This document shows, one piece after another, positions 28,402 through 38,242 of a DNA stretch of 64,000 bases; the stretch's first letter is position 1, and each line of letters starts with the position of its first letter. This DNA is from Marinobacter mobilis. GTDB lineage: Bacteria > Pseudomonadota > Gammaproteobacteria > Pseudomonadales > Oleiphilaceae. The translations under genes were made by a program, and so were the position numbers. The stretch lies in NCBI RefSeq assembly GCF_900106945.1, contig NZ_FNNE01000004.1:124001-188000 (forward strand). The letters run 5' to 3'. Below the pieces are notes generated by a model. It did no database searches. It saw only the letters and a list, made by a program, of their open reading frames with translations, and was not told the DNA's origin.

Positions 28402-31400
28402 TCCTGTCGGACGTTTCCATCAAGCGGCCGGTCTTTGCCACGGTTCTCAGTCTGCTGATCCTGGTGTTCGGTATGGCCGCGCTGCTCGGGTTGCCGGTGC
28501 GCGAGTACCCCGATATAGATCCGCCCGTGGTGTCCATTGCCACCGATTACAAGGGGGCCGCAGCGGAAGTCGTGGATACCCAGATCACTCAGGTGATCGA
28601 GGGGGCCATCAGCGGTATCGAAGGCATCCGCAGCATTGAATCCAGTACCGAACAGGGCGAATCCCGCACCTCCATCGAATTCAACACCTCCCGCGATATC
28701 GACGTCGCGGCCAACGATGTTCGTGATGCGGTGTCGAGGGTACGCAACCAGCTGCCGGATGCGGCCGATGCGCCGGTGGTGAGCAAGGCCAATTCCGATG
28801 CCCGGCCGATGATGTGGGTGACCCTGCGCAGTGACGTCTGGGACAGCGCCGAACTCAGTGACTACGCCGACCGGGTGCTGGCAGACCGGTTGTCGGTGCT
28901 GGACGGGGTGGCGGATGTGCTGATTGGCGGTGAGCGCCGGTATGCCATTCGGGTCTGGCTCGACCGCCAGCGTCTGGCGGCCCGGGATATTACCGTGGCG
29001 GAAGTGGAGCGGGCGCTGCAGGCCAACAATGTCGAGTTCCCGGCGGGATCGGTGGAATCCGCCACTCGCGATTTCACCGTGCGGGCTGAGGGACGGCTGT
29101 CGTCGGTGGAGGAGTTCCGGAACCTGATCATCCGCCGCGATGGCAACGACCTGTTACGGCTGGGGGACGTCGCCAATGTCCAGATGGGGGTGGAATCCGA
29201 TGTCAGCCGACTGCGGGCGAACGGCCTGACGGCGGTCGGTATGGGCATTATCCGCCAGTCCAAGGCCAACACCGTGGCGGTGTCCAACCGGGTGCAGGAA
29301 GAGCTGGCGAAAATCCGCGAAACCCTGCCGGCGGAAGTCACCATCGCCGAGAGCTACGACGAATCCATTTTTATCCGTGCCTCGATCCGTGAGGTGATGA
29401 TTACCCTGGCGATGGCGGTCAGCCTGGTCATCCTGGTGATCTTCGTGTTCCTGCGTTCCTGGCGGGCCACGCTGATTCCGGCGGTGACCATCCCGGTATC
29501 GGTGGTGGGGGCGTTCATCGGCCTGGGTGCCCTGGGCTTTTCGGTCAACGTGCTGACCCTGCTGGCGATGATCCTGGCCATTGGCCTGGTGGTGGACGAT
29601 GCCATTGTCATGCTGGAGAACATCCAGCGCCGTATCGACGACGGTGAGCCGCCACTGCTGGCGGCTTTTCGCGGCGCCAAACAGGTCGCGTTTGCGGTGA
29701 TTGCCACCACCCTGACTTTGGTGGCGGTGTTTGTGCCGATCTCTTTTATGGGCGGCAACATCGGCCGGCTGTTTGCGGAGTTTGGCTTTACCCTGGCAGC
29801 GGCGGTGGTGGTGTCGAGCCTGGTGGCGCTGACCCTGGCGCCGATGCTGTGTTCCAAATGGTTACGGCACAGTCCGGAAAGCGCGGAAGGTCATCGCCTG
29901 TGGATGGCCACCGAACGCCTGCTGTCCGGACTCAACCGGGGTTATGAACGCCTGCTGCGGGCCTCGCTGGCCCAACCGGGGCTGGTGCTCGGACTGGGAC
30001 TGGCTGGGCTGGTGCTGGCCGCGGCGGTGTTTCCGCGGCTACCCCAGGAGCTGGCTCCCACCGAGGACCGGGGCGTGATCATCATGCCGGTAAGTGCACC
30101 GCGGGGCGCCACGGTCGATTACACCGATTACCATGTGCGCAAGATCGAAGCCCAGCTGTTGCCGTACCTGGAATCCGGTAATGTGGACCGACAGCTGTCT
30201 ATCGTCGGCTTTCGCGACGAGCAGGACCGGGGGTTCATGATCCTTGGGCTGACGCCCTGGGATCAGCGGGCCACCAAACAGCAGGCCATCACCGGCCAGC
30301 TGTGGCCGATTCTGGCCGGTGTACCGGGGGTGCGCGGGGCGGCCATCAATCCGCCCGGACTTGGCCAGCGTGGCTTCAATCAACCGTTGCAGCTGGTGGT
30401 TGGCGGGCCGGACTATGCCACCGTGCAGGCCTGGAGTGAGGAATTGATCGCCCACGCCCGGGAAAACCCCAACCTGCTGAACCTGGAAACGGATTTTGAA
30501 CTGACCCGGCCGGAGCTGAGGGTCACCATCGATCGTGACCGGGCGGCCGACCTCGACATCACCATTGAGGATGTGGGGGCGACCCTGCAGACCATGCTGG
30601 CCTCGCGGAAGGTGACCACCTATCTGGACCGGGGCCGGGAATACGATGTGATTGTGCAGGCCGCGGATCAGGATCGGGCGACCCCGGAGGATCTGGGGCG
30701 GGTGTTCCTGCGGGCCCGCAGCGGCGGTGAACTGATCCCGTTGCAGGCGCTGGTGGATGTGAAGGAGCAGGGCGCCAACCCCGATCTGCGGCGGGTCGAC
30801 CGGTTGCCGGCGGTGGTGATCAGCGGCTCGCTGGCGGAGGGCTATGACCTGGGAACGGCCATGGCTTACCTCAACCAGCTGGCGCTGGATACCCTGCCAC
30901 CGGAAGCACGGATCAGTTACAAGGGCCTGAGCCGGGAGTTCGACGAGTCCTCGGCGGCCATTTACGTGACCTTCGCGCTGGCGTTTGTGATTGTTTTCCT
31001 GGTGCTGGCCGCGCAGTTTGAAAGCTGGATCCATCCGCTGATCATCATGCTGTCGGTTCCGCTGGCGGTAACCGGGGCATTGCTGGCGTTGTGGTGGAGT
31101 GGCATCAGCCTCAACATCTACAGTCAGATCGGCATCATCATGCTGCTCGGTCTGATGGCGAAAAACGGCATCCTGGTGGTCGAGTTCGCCAACCAGCTGC
31201 GGGATCGCGGTTACGAGATCCACGACGCCATTCTTGAGGGGGCGATCCTGCGTTTCCGGCCGGTACTGATGACCACGGTCTCGACGGTGTTCGGGGCGGT
31301 ACCACTGGTGCTGGCTACCGGCGCCGGCGCTGAAAGCCGGGCGGCCATCGGCGTGGTGATTCTGGGCGGGCTGCTGTTCGCCACCACCCTGACGCTGTTC

Positions 31401-31547
31401 ATTATTCCGGTGCTGTATCAGCTGCTGGCCCGCTTCGCCAAGTCCAGCAATGCGGTGGAGCGGGAACTGGAACGTCTCGCCCTGCGCCAGGCCGGCGGCA
31501 GCGGCGCGGCGGGTGCCCCTCAGGGGCCGCGGCCAGAAGATTTCTAG
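28398..31547 (+). CDS. RND-family multidrug efflux transporter
   Basis: A 1049-residue inner-membrane proton/substrate antiporter of the HAE1/AcrB-like group. The N-terminus SIKRPVFATVLSLLILVFGMAALLGLPVREYP and helix 4 GLVVDDAIVMLENIQRR, with the paired aspartates of the proton relay, are clear. Two large periplasmic loops alternate with two sets of six transmembrane helices. Start overlaps the adaptor stop by 4 nt. The lack of a LysR/TetR regulator next door is unusual but not rare. Substrate cannot be predicted. Confidence 0.95.
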   Translation: MILSDVSIKRPVFATVLSLLILVFGMAALLGLPVREYPDIDPPVVSIATDYKGAAAEVVDTQITQVIEGAISGIEGIRSIESSTEQGESRTSIEFNTSRDIDVAANDVRDAVSRVRNQLPDAADAPVVSKANSDARPMMWVTLRSDVWDSAELSDYADRVLADRLSVLDGVADVLIGGERRYAIRVWLDRQRLAARDITVAEVERALQANNVEFPAGSVESATRDFTVRAEGRLSSVEEFRNLIIRRDGNDLLRLGDVANVQMGVESDVSRLRANGLTAVGMGIIRQSKANTVAVSNRVQEELAKIRETLPAEVTIAESYDESIFIRASIREVMITLAMAVSLVILVIFVFLRSWRATLIPAVTIPVSVVGAFIGLGALGFSVNVLTLLAMILAIGLVVDDAIVMLENIQRRIDDGEPPLLAAFRGAKQVAFAVIATTLTLVAVFVPISFMGGNIGRLFAEFGFTLAAAVVVSSLVALTLAPMLCSKWLRHSPESAEGHRLWMATERLLSGLNRGYERLLRASLAQPGLVLGLGLAGLVLAAAVFPRLPQELAPTEDRGVIIMPVSAPRGATVDYTDYHVRKIEAQLLPYLESGNVDRQLSIVGFRDEQDRGFMILGLTPWDQRATKQQAITGQLWPILAGVPGVRGAAINPPGLGQRGFNQPLQLVVGGPDYATVQAWSEELIAHARENPNLLNLETDFELTRPELRVTIDRDRAADLDITIEDVGATLQTMLASRKVTTYLDRGREYDVIVQAADQDRATPEDLGRVFLRARSGGELIPLQALVDVKEQGANPDLRRVDRLPAVVISGSLAEGYDLGTAMAYLNQLALDTLPPEARISYKGLSREFDESSAAIYVTFALAFVIVFLVLAAQFESWIHPLIIMLSVPLAVTGALLALWWSGISLNIYSQIGIIMLLGLMAKNGILVVEFANQLRDRGYEIHDAILEGAILRFRPVLMTTVSTVFGAVPLVLATGAGAESRAAIGVVILGGLLFATTLTLFIIPVLYQLLARFAKSSNAVERELERLALRQAGGSGAAGAPQGPRPEDF

Positions 31548-31675
31548 CACAGCCTCGACGTACGCCAGGACGGACTGACAATTCCTGTTGCTCCGGCCTG
31601 GAGTTTGTCGCATGGTTGCTCTTTCCATCAGATCAATACGTTGCGAAGGGCGCCAGCAAGGAGGAGTTATTTGTC

Positions 31676-33553
31676 ATGGCCGATCACAGTCAGTTCCGGT
31701 TACTGCGGGAGCGTCGTTTCCTGCCATTTTTCCTGACCCAGTTTTCCGGTGCCTTCAACGACAACCTGTACAAGAACGCTCTGCTATTACTGGTCACCTA
31801 CACCACTGGCAGCCTGCTGGGGTTGTCCACGGATGTGGTGGTCAATCTGGCGGCTTTCCTGTTTATTCTGCCGTTCTTCCTGTTTTCTGCCATCGCTGGC
31901 CAGATCGCCGACAAGTACGAGAAGTCGATGGTGATCCGTCGGGTCAAGTTGCTGGAAATCGCCATCATGGCGGTGGCAGCAGCCGGGCTCTGGATGGGCT
32001 GGTATGAGGTGCTGCTGTTGCTGTTGTTCCTGATGGGGACCCAATCTGCGTTCTTTGGACCGGTCAAGTACGCCATTCTGCCAGAGGTGCTCAAAGACGA
32101 TGAGCTGGTGGGTGGCAATGCGCTGGTGGAAATGGGGACCTTTGTGGCCATCCTGCTGGGCACCCTGGCCGCAGGTCTGATCATGGCGGGCGGTGAGCCG
32201 CAGCGGGTTGCGGCCGTGGGTGTGGTGGTGATGGCAGTCGTTGGCTACCTGGTGGCACGCAAGGTGCCCACGACCCCGATCGGCGACGCCGGCCTCAAGG
32301 TCCGTTTCAATCCGCTGCGGGAAACCTGGCGGTTAATGGGCATGGCGCGGGAAAACCACTCGGTGCTGCTCAGCATCATGGCGATCTCCTGGTTCTGGTT
32401 TCTTGGCGCGGCCTATCTCACCCAGTTTCCCAACTTCGCCCAGAAGGAGCTGCTGGGGGACGAGTCGGTGGTGACCCTGCTGCTGGCGATTTTCACCGTT
32501 GGTATCGCCCTTGGCTCCACCTTGTGTGAACGCCTGTCCGGCCACCGGGTTGAACTGGGGATCGTGCCGATTGGCTCGCTGGGGCTGAGTCTGTTTGGTG
32601 TGGATATCTACCTGAACATGCCCGAAGCCAGCGTACCTGTTGACTGGTGGGCGTTGCTGTCGGACTGGGATTACCTGCGCATCGCCCTCGACCTGCTGGG
32701 GATCGGACTCTTCGGTGGCCTGTTCATCGTGCCGTTGTATGCCTTTGTCCAGCAGGAAACCCCGGAACCCAAGCGGGCCCGGGTGATTGCTGCGCTCAAT
32801 GTGTTCAATGCCCTGTTCATGGTCGTCAGCGCCCTGTTGGGGGTGGTCATGCTGGGGCTGATCGGTCTGTCGATCCCGGAATTCTTCCTGGTCCTGTCGA
32901 TCATGAATCTGATCGTCGCTGGTTTTGTCTATCAGCAGGTACCGGAGTTTGCCCTGCGTTTCGTGATCTGGCTGCTGTCTCACACCGTCTATCGGGTCCG
33001 TCATCAGGGCCTGCATAATATCCCGGAGGAAGGCCCGGTGTTGCTGGTATGTAATCACGTCTCCTACATGGACGCCCTGGTCATCGCCGGGGCGGTACGG
33101 CGGCCGGTGCGGTTTGTGATGGACTACCGGATCTTCAAAACGCCGGTGCTGGGCGCTTTTTTCCGCCTGGCCAAGACCATTCCCATTGGTTCCCGTAACC
33201 GGGTACCGGATATCTACAATCAGGCCTTTGAGCGGATCGACGAGGAACTCGATGCCGGCCATGTTGTGTGCATCTTCCCCGAAGGCAAGCTGACCCAGGA
33301 TGGTGATATCGACACCTTCCGCAGCGGCGTCGAGGTTATCCTGCAACGGCGCCCGGTACCGGTGGTCCCGATGGCGCTACGGGGCTTGTGGGGGAGTTTC
33401 TTCAGCCACTGTGGTGGCCCGGCCTTCTCCCACTGGCCGCGACGGTTCTGGTCGCGGATCGAATTGCGGGCGTCGGCACCGGTGGCACCGCAACAGGCCA
33501 GTGCCGACGCGCTGTACCAGCAGGTCTCGGAATTGCGGGGGGATCGGGCCTGA
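31676..33553 (+). CDS. LplT-like lysophospholipid transporter fused to PlsC-type acyltransferase
   Basis: A 625-residue two-part protein. Residues about 1-420 form a major-facilitator-type module like LplT (FFLTQFSGAFNDNLYKNALLLL near the start, about 12 helices). Residues about 430-625 form a glycerophospholipid acyltransferase with NHVSYMD (the HX4D catalytic block) and FPEGKLTQDG. It would flip lysophospholipids inward and re-acylate them. The AMP-ligase domain that E. coli Aas has is missing, so acyl donors must come from elsewhere. Start ATG 31676 has AAGGAGG 11 nt upstream; the longer frame from 31616 is less likely. Confidence 0.9.
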   Translation: MADHSQFRLLRERRFLPFFLTQFSGAFNDNLYKNALLLLVTYTTGSLLGLSTDVVVNLAAFLFILPFFLFSAIAGQIADKYEKSMVIRRVKLLEIAIMAVAAAGLWMGWYEVLLLLLFLMGTQSAFFGPVKYAILPEVLKDDELVGGNALVEMGTFVAILLGTLAAGLIMAGGEPQRVAAVGVVVMAVVGYLVARKVPTTPIGDAGLKVRFNPLRETWRLMGMARENHSVLLSIMAISWFWFLGAAYLTQFPNFAQKELLGDESVVTLLLAIFTVGIALGSTLCERLSGHRVELGIVPIGSLGLSLFGVDIYLNMPEASVPVDWWALLSDWDYLRIALDLLGIGLFGGLFIVPLYAFVQQETPEPKRARVIAALNVFNALFMVVSALLGVVMLGLIGLSIPEFFLVLSIMNLIVAGFVYQQVPEFALRFVIWLLSHTVYRVRHQGLHNIPEEGPVLLVCNHVSYMDALVIAGAVRRPVRFVMDYRIFKTPVLGAFFRLAKTIPIGSRNRVPDIYNQAFERIDEELDAGHVVCIFPEGKLTQDGDIDTFRSGVEVILQRRPVPVVPMALRGLWGSFFSHCGGPAFSHWPRRFWSRIELRASAPVAPQQASADALYQQVSELRGDRA

Positions 33554-33570
33554 GGATAACCCGGCTCTGG

Positions 33571-33579
33571 TGTGGATAA
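33571..33579 (-). promoter_or_regulatory. Perfect DnaA box (mnmG region, left)
   Basis: TGTGGATAA, the reverse complement of TTATCCACA, 18 nt after the LplT-PlsC stop. Confidence 0.6.
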
Positions 33580-33680
33580 CTTTAGGGATAAACGCCGGAT
33601 AAACCGTGGGTTATTCCAATAGATATATTATTTATCAATAACTTGAATTGTTTTTTGGGGGCTTTTGAGAGTCCCTGTCT

Positions 33681-33689
33681 TGTGGATAA
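33681..33689 (-). promoter_or_regulatory. Perfect DnaA box (mnmG region, right)
   Basis: TGTGGATAA, exactly 110 bp after the left box, in the same orientation and on the other side of the AT-rich tract. 110 bp is close to a whole number (10.5) of helical turns plus a half, so phasing would need testing. Confidence 0.6.
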
Positions 33690-33866
33690 GTATTTTGAAA
33701 ACTTTTCTCAAGTCATGATTCCAAGCTACTGAATTGGTGAGTGATTTTTGATCAAACGGTCGCCGGTTCTCCGCTGGAAGCCGTGACCCGATCCGACAAA
33801 TTTCCAGTGTCGACCCGATCTGGTTAAAATTTGCACATTAAGCCTGCATTTTCATGGCCGAGGCGT

Positions 33867-33872
33867 TATACT
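33867..33872 (+). promoter_or_regulatory. Candidate -10 element of the mnmG operon
   Basis: TATACT, 38 nt before the mnmG GTG. No good -35 is seen at 16-18 nt spacing. Confidence 0.35.
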
Positions 33873-33910
33873 CCCCGGCCAATTTTTTCTCCTGAGTTCC
33901 GAGGTGACGT

Positions 33911-35797
33911 GTGGACTTTCCGACCCGTTTCGATGTCATTGTCATTGGTGGTGGCCATGCCGGTACAGAAGCCGCTCTGGCCGCGGCCCGCATGGGCTGT
34001 GCGACCCTGCTGCTGACCCACAACATTGAAACCCTGGGCCAGATGTCCTGCAACCCGGCGATCGGTGGTATCGGGAAGAGCCATCTGGTCAAGGAAATCG
34101 ACGCCATGGGCGGCGCCATGGCCCGGGCCACCGATCGCGGTGGCATCCAGTTCCGTGTACTGAACTCCCGCAAGGGGCCGGCAGTGCGGGCCACCCGTGC
34201 CCAGGCTGATCGGGTGCTGTACAAGGCCGCGATCCGTGAAATGCTGGAAAACCAGCCCAACCTGACCCTGTTCCAGCAGGCGGCTGACGATCTCATCGTT
34301 GAAGGCGAGCGGGTCACCGGAGTGGTTACCCAGACCGGTATCCGGTTTTCGGCGCAGTCAGTGGTGCTGACCACCGGCACTTTCCTCGGTGGCGTTATCC
34401 ACATTGGTATGCAGAACCATGCTGGCGGTCGCGCGGGTGATCCCCCGTCGATTGCCCTGGCCCGACGCTTGCGGGAACTGCCGTTCAACATCGGCCGCCT
34501 CAAAACCGGGACGCCGCCGCGCATCGATGCCCGCAGCGTCGATTTCTCGGTGATGCAGCAGCAGTGGGGCGATGACCCCACTCCGGTGATGTCCTTCATC
34601 GGTTCCCGTGACGAGCACCCGCAACAGGTGTGCTGCTACGTCACCCGCACCACCGAGCAGACCCACGACATCATCCGCAGCGGCTTTGACCGCTCGCCGA
34701 TGTTTGCCGGTGTCATCGAAGGGGTTGGGCCGCGCTACTGCCCGTCCATTGAGGACAAGGTCAACCGCTTTGCCGACAAGGATTCCCACCAGATCTTTGT
34801 CGAGCCGGAAGGCCTGACCACCAACGAGCTTTATCCGAATGGCATCTCCACCAGCTTGCCGTTTGATATCCAGCTGGCGGCCGTGCGCTCGATCCCCGGG
34901 TTTGAGAATGCCCACATCACCCGGCCCGGCTACGCCATCGAGTACGACTACCTCAATCCCCAGGATCTGCGCCATACCCTGGAGACCAAGTACATGGCCG
35001 GACTGTTCTTTGCCGGTCAGATCAACGGCACCACCGGTTACGAAGAGGCTGGTGCCCAGGGTATGCTGGCGGGCATCAATGCCGCGCTGCGGGCCCAGGA
35101 CAAGGAACCGTGGTATCCGCGCCGGGATGAGGCCTATCTGGGGGTGTTGGTGGACGACCTGATCACCATGGGTACCTCCGAGCCTTACCGTATGTTCACC
35201 AGCCGTGCCGAATACCGGCTGATCCTGCGGGAAGACAACGCCGACCTGCGGCTGACCGAAACCGGTCGCAAGCTGGGTCTGGTGGACGATCACCGCTGGG
35301 ACCTGTTCAACCGCAAGCGTGACGCGATTGCCGCTGAACGCCATCGTCTGGAAACCACCCGCATCCACCCGGGCACGGCCCAGGGCGAGGTCGCTGACGG
35401 CCATCTCAACCAGCCGATGACCCGTGACCAGTCACTGGCGGAGCTGTTGCGGCGGCCGGAAATGGGCTATCAGCACATTGCCGACATCGGCGAGGTTCAG
35501 GCCGAAGATGCGCAAGTGGCGGAGCAGGTCGAGATCGAGATCAAGTACGAAGGCTATATTTCCCGTCAGGCGGACGAGATCGAGCGCCTGCGCCGTAACG
35601 AGAACACCCGTCTGCCGGATGACCTCGACTACGATGTGGTCGGCGGCCTGTCCAACGAGATCAAGCAGAAGCTCAAGACCGTACGGCCGGAAACCATCGC
35701 CCAGGCTTCCCGGATTCAGGGCGTTACCCCGGCTGCGGTGTCCCAGTTACTGGTTCACCTGAAGAAGCGTGACCTGTTGAGGAAGCAATCTGCCTGA
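33911..35797 (+). CDS. mnmG: tRNA uridine-5-carboxymethylaminomethyl modification enzyme MnmG
   Basis: FAD-dependent partner of MnmE in wobble-uridine modification. The 628-residue protein has the dinucleotide-binding [10 protein letters not shown] (near residue 13), the conserved [17 protein letters not shown] block, and the C-terminal helical domain that contacts MnmE. Start is GTG 33911 with GAGGTGA 5-6 nt upstream. Its stop overlaps the rsmG start by one base. Length matches E. coli (629). Confidence 0.98.
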   Translation: MDFPTRFDVIVIGGGHAGTEAALAAARMGCATLLLTHNIETLGQMSCNPAIGGIGKSHLVKEIDAMGGAMARATDRGGIQFRVLNSRKGPAVRATRAQADRVLYKAAIREMLENQPNLTLFQQAADDLIVEGERVTGVVTQTGIRFSAQSVVLTTGTFLGGVIHIGMQNHAGGRAGDPPSIALARRLRELPFNIGRLKTGTPPRIDARSVDFSVMQQQWGDDPTPVMSFIGSRDEHPQQVCCYVTRTTEQTHDIIRSGFDRSPMFAGVIEGVGPRYCPSIEDKVNRFADKDSHQIFVEPEGLTTNELYPNGISTSLPFDIQLAAVRSIPGFENAHITRPGYAIEYDYLNPQDLRHTLETKYMAGLFFAGQINGTTGYEEAGAQGMLAGINAALRAQDKEPWYPRRDEAYLGVLVDDLITMGTSEPYRMFTSRAEYRLILREDNADLRLTETGRKLGLVDDHRWDLFNRKRDAIAAERHRLETTRIHPGTAQGEVADGHLNQPMTRDQSLAELLRRPEMGYQHIADIGEVQAEDAQVAEQVEIEIKYEGYISRQADEIERLRRNENTRLPDDLDYDVVGGLSNEIKQKLKTVRPETIAQASRIQGVTPAAVSQLLVHLKKRDLLRKQSA

Positions 35798-36453
35798 TGC
35801 CGGACGTCAATCACCCACTCTGGGCCCGTCAGCTCCAGGATGGCCTTGCCGCCATGGATGTGGAGCTGTCACCGCAGGTGCAGGAGCAGCTGCTGGCGTT
35901 TCTCGGCCTGCTGAACAAATGGAATCGCGCCTATAATCTCACCGCTGTGCGGGATCCGCGGGACATGGTGTCGCGCCAGTTGCTGGACAGTCTCAGCATC
36001 CTGCCCTTCATCCGCGCCGAACGGATTCTGGATGTTGGCTCTGGCGGCGGCCTGCCGGGGATACCGCTGGCCATTGTTTTTCCACAGCGTCGCTTTACCC
36101 TGTTGGATAGTAATGGCAAGAAGACCCGTTTTCTCAACCAGTGTGTGCTGGAACTGGGCCTGACCAACGTCGAGGTGATCCACGGCCGTGCCGAAGACTG
36201 CCAGCCGGACCAGCCCTTCAGTCAGATTACCAGCCGCGCCTTTACAGCACTGGCCAACCTGGTGGACTGGTGTGGTTCACTGCTGCAGGAAGACGGCGAG
36301 TTCCTTGCCATGAAAGGTCAGTTTCCGGATGATGAGGTGGCGGCATTACCATCAGGCTGGCAGCTGGGTTCGCACCAGCCGCTGGTGGTGCCCGGCTGCA
36401 GCGGCGAGCGCCACATGCTGATTCTGACGCGGGTACGGTCCAGCACAGACTGA
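35797..36453 (+). CDS. rsmG: 16S rRNA (guanine-527-N7)-methyltransferase
   Basis: A 218-residue SAM-dependent methylase of the ribosomal 530 loop; loss gives low-level streptomycin resistance in several bacteria. SAM-binding ILDVGSGGGLPGIPLAI and the RNA-contact YNLTAVRDP are present. ATG overlaps the mnmG TGA (sequence TGATG), so translation is coupled. Standard neighbour of mnmG and parA. Confidence 0.97.
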   Translation: MPDVNHPLWARQLQDGLAAMDVELSPQVQEQLLAFLGLLNKWNRAYNLTAVRDPRDMVSRQLLDSLSILPFIRAERILDVGSGGGLPGIPLAIVFPQRRFTLLDSNGKKTRFLNQCVLELGLTNVEVIHGRAEDCQPDQPFSQITSRAFTALANLVDWCGSLLQEDGEFLAMKGQFPDDEVAALPSGWQLGSHQPLVVPGCSGERHMLILTRVRSSTD

Positions 36454-36513
36454 CCCCGGTTTTTATCCGATTTCAAAGACGTTCAAACACGATCCCTGCA
36501 CAGGAGGCAAACC

Positions 36514-37308
36514 ATGGCGCGTGTGATTGCGGTCACCAACCAGAAAGGTGGGGTGGGTAAAACCACAACCTGCGTCAACCTTGCTGCCTCTCTTGCGGCC
36601 ACCAAGCGCAGGGTACTGTTGGTGGATATGGACCCCCAGGGTAACGCGACCATGGGCAGCGGTGTCGACAAGAATAGCCTGCAATTGTCCGGCTATGACC
36701 TGCTGACCAAGCGGGCCACGGCAGCGGAAGTCATTGTCCATGTCGAGTCCGCCGGTTTTGACCTGCTGGGCACCAATGGCGACCTGACCGCCGCGGAAGT
36801 CGAACTGATGAACGAGATCGGCCGCGAACACCGTCTGCGACTCGCATTGAATACCGTGCGCGACAACTATGATTACATCCTCATCGACTGCCCGCCGTCC
36901 CTTAACCTGCTGACCGTCAATGCGTTGTCAGCATCGGATTCGGTACTGATTCCGATGCAGTGCGAATACTATGCGCTGGAAGGGCTGGCGGCGCTGATGA
37001 ATACCGTCGAGCAAATCAAGGAGACGGTCAATCCGAACCTCCAGGTGGAAGGCATTCTGCGGACCATGTACGACCCTCGCAATAGCCTGACTCTGGATGT
37101 CTCCGGCCAGCTCAACGAGTACTTCGGCGACAAAGTCTACCGCGCGGTGATCCCGCGCAATGTACGGCTGGCGGAAGCGCCTTCCTATGGCCTGCCGGCG
37201 CTGAAATATGACCGTGCCTCCAAGGGGGCCATTGCCTACCTTGCCCTGGCCGGGGAGATGGTGCGTCGGCATGGCGCGACCAGGAAAGCGGCCGCGGCGG
37301 CTGTGTAA
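36514..37308 (+). CDS. parA: Chromosome partitioning ATPase ParA (Soj)
   Basis: Walker-type ATPase that moves ParB-parS complexes to segregate the origin. The 264-residue product has the deviant Walker A KGGVGKTT (residues 11-18), DMDPQGNAT and DYILIDCPPS. It lacks the N-terminal HTH of plasmid-type ParA, so it is the chromosomal class. An AGGAGG lies 8 nt upstream of the ATG. Followed by parB after 52 nt. Confidence 0.98.
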   Translation: MARVIAVTNQKGGVGKTTTCVNLAASLAATKRRVLLVDMDPQGNATMGSGVDKNSLQLSGYDLLTKRATAAEVIVHVESAGFDLLGTNGDLTAAEVELMNEIGREHRLRLALNTVRDNYDYILIDCPPSLNLLTVNALSASDSVLIPMQCEYYALEGLAALMNTVEQIKETVNPNLQVEGILRTMYDPRNSLTLDVSGQLNEYFGDKVYRAVIPRNVRLAEAPSYGLPALKYDRASKGAIAYLALAGEMVRRHGATRKAAAAAV

Positions 37309-37360
37309 CCTGGCGATCCGTATCACTGACTGATTATTATTCGGAAGAATGACAAAGACC

Positions 37361-38236
37361 ATGGCGGCGAAAAAACGAGGATTGGGAGAGCGCGGGCTCG
37401 GGGCATTGCTGGCAGGTTCCAAGGTGAACCTGGAACAGGACAGCCGGGACCGGGATGGTGAACTGCGGGAATTGCCGGTTGATCTGATCCAGCGTGGCCG
37501 CTATCAGCCTCGCCGCGATATGGATCCGGCGGCACTGCAGGAGCTGGCTGATTCCATTCGTCAGCAGGGAGTGATGCAACCGGTGGTGGTCCGTTCCATC
37601 GGCGAAGGCCGCTATGAACTGATTGCCGGCGAGCGCCGCTGGCGGGCTACCCAGATGGCCGAGCTGGACCGCATTCCGGCCATCATCCGCGAGGTCCCTG
37701 ACGAAGCCGCCATCGCCATGGCGCTGATCGAAAACATTCAGCGTGAAAATCTCAACCCCATCGAAGAAGCCTTTGCTCTGCAGCGGCTGCAGGAAGAATT
37801 CGGGCTGACCCAGGCCCAGGTTGCCGAAGCGGTCGGAAAGTCACGAACCACCATCACCAACCTGTTGCGACTGATCGGCCTGACCGAAGACGTCCGCCTG
37901 ATGCTGGAGCACGGTGATCTCGAGATGGGCCACGGCCGTGCCATGCTGACCCTGCCTCCGGAGCAGCAGCTTCAGGTGGCGCGGACCGTCGTTTCCAAGT
38001 CGCTCTCGGTCCGTCAGACCGAAGCCCTGGTGCGGCGTATCCAGCAGCAGAACGAGAACGCCACGACCACGGAACCGGGCGCCATTGATCCCAACATTCG
38101 CGCGTTGCAGGACGATCTCTCCGAACGTCTGGGTGCCCGGGTGTCGATTGCCCATGGTCAGCGCGGCAAGGGCAAGCTGGTGATCGAATACAGTTCCCTC
38201 GACGAACTGGATGGCATTCTGGGCCATATCAAATAG
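37361..38236 (+). CDS. parB: Chromosome partitioning protein ParB (Spo0J)
   Basis: CTP-dependent clamp that loads on parS and spreads; the two parS sites of this window lie in recF. The 291-residue protein starts MAAKKRGLGERGLGALLAG at 37361, though an ATG four codons earlier (37349) is equally open; GGAAGA lies 12 nt and 0 nt from them respectively. It has the CTP-binding GERRWRA, the recognition HTH (LTQAQVAEAVGKSRTTITNLLRL) and a C-terminal dimerisation domain. It forms an operon with parA. Confidence 0.96.
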   Translation: MAAKKRGLGERGLGALLAGSKVNLEQDSRDRDGELRELPVDLIQRGRYQPRRDMDPAALQELADSIRQQGVMQPVVVRSIGEGRYELIAGERRWRATQMAELDRIPAIIREVPDEAAIAMALIENIQRENLNPIEEAFALQRLQEEFGLTQAQVAEAVGKSRTTITNLLRLIGLTEDVRLMLEHGDLEMGHGRAMLTLPPEQQLQVARTVVSKSLSVRQTEALVRRIQQQNENATTTEPGAIDPNIRALQDDLSERLGARVSIAHGQRGKGKLVIEYSSLDELDGILGHIK

Positions 38237-38242
38237 CGAACA

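Larger units (their letters stand above)
33554..33866. other. Origin-like intergenic region upstream of mnmG
   Basis: Two perfect DnaA boxes in the same orientation (TGTGGATAA at 33571-33579 and 33681-33689) flank an AT-rich tract (about 33611-33655) containing GATATATTATTTA at 33622, similar to the E. coli 13-mer unwinding element. Weaker GGATAA-type sites lie at 33551-33559 and near 33586 and 33598. In E. coli the functional oriC sits beside mnmG (gidA), so this may be a second or ancestral origin module. Together with the dnaA-rpmH region it would make a two-part arrangement about 15 kb apart. No gene is seen in the interval. Confidence 0.55.

Noticed and set aside
30039-31628. 529-codon open frame antisense to the RND pump
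   Set aside because: Shadow frame with no recognisable motif; the RND gene is certain.
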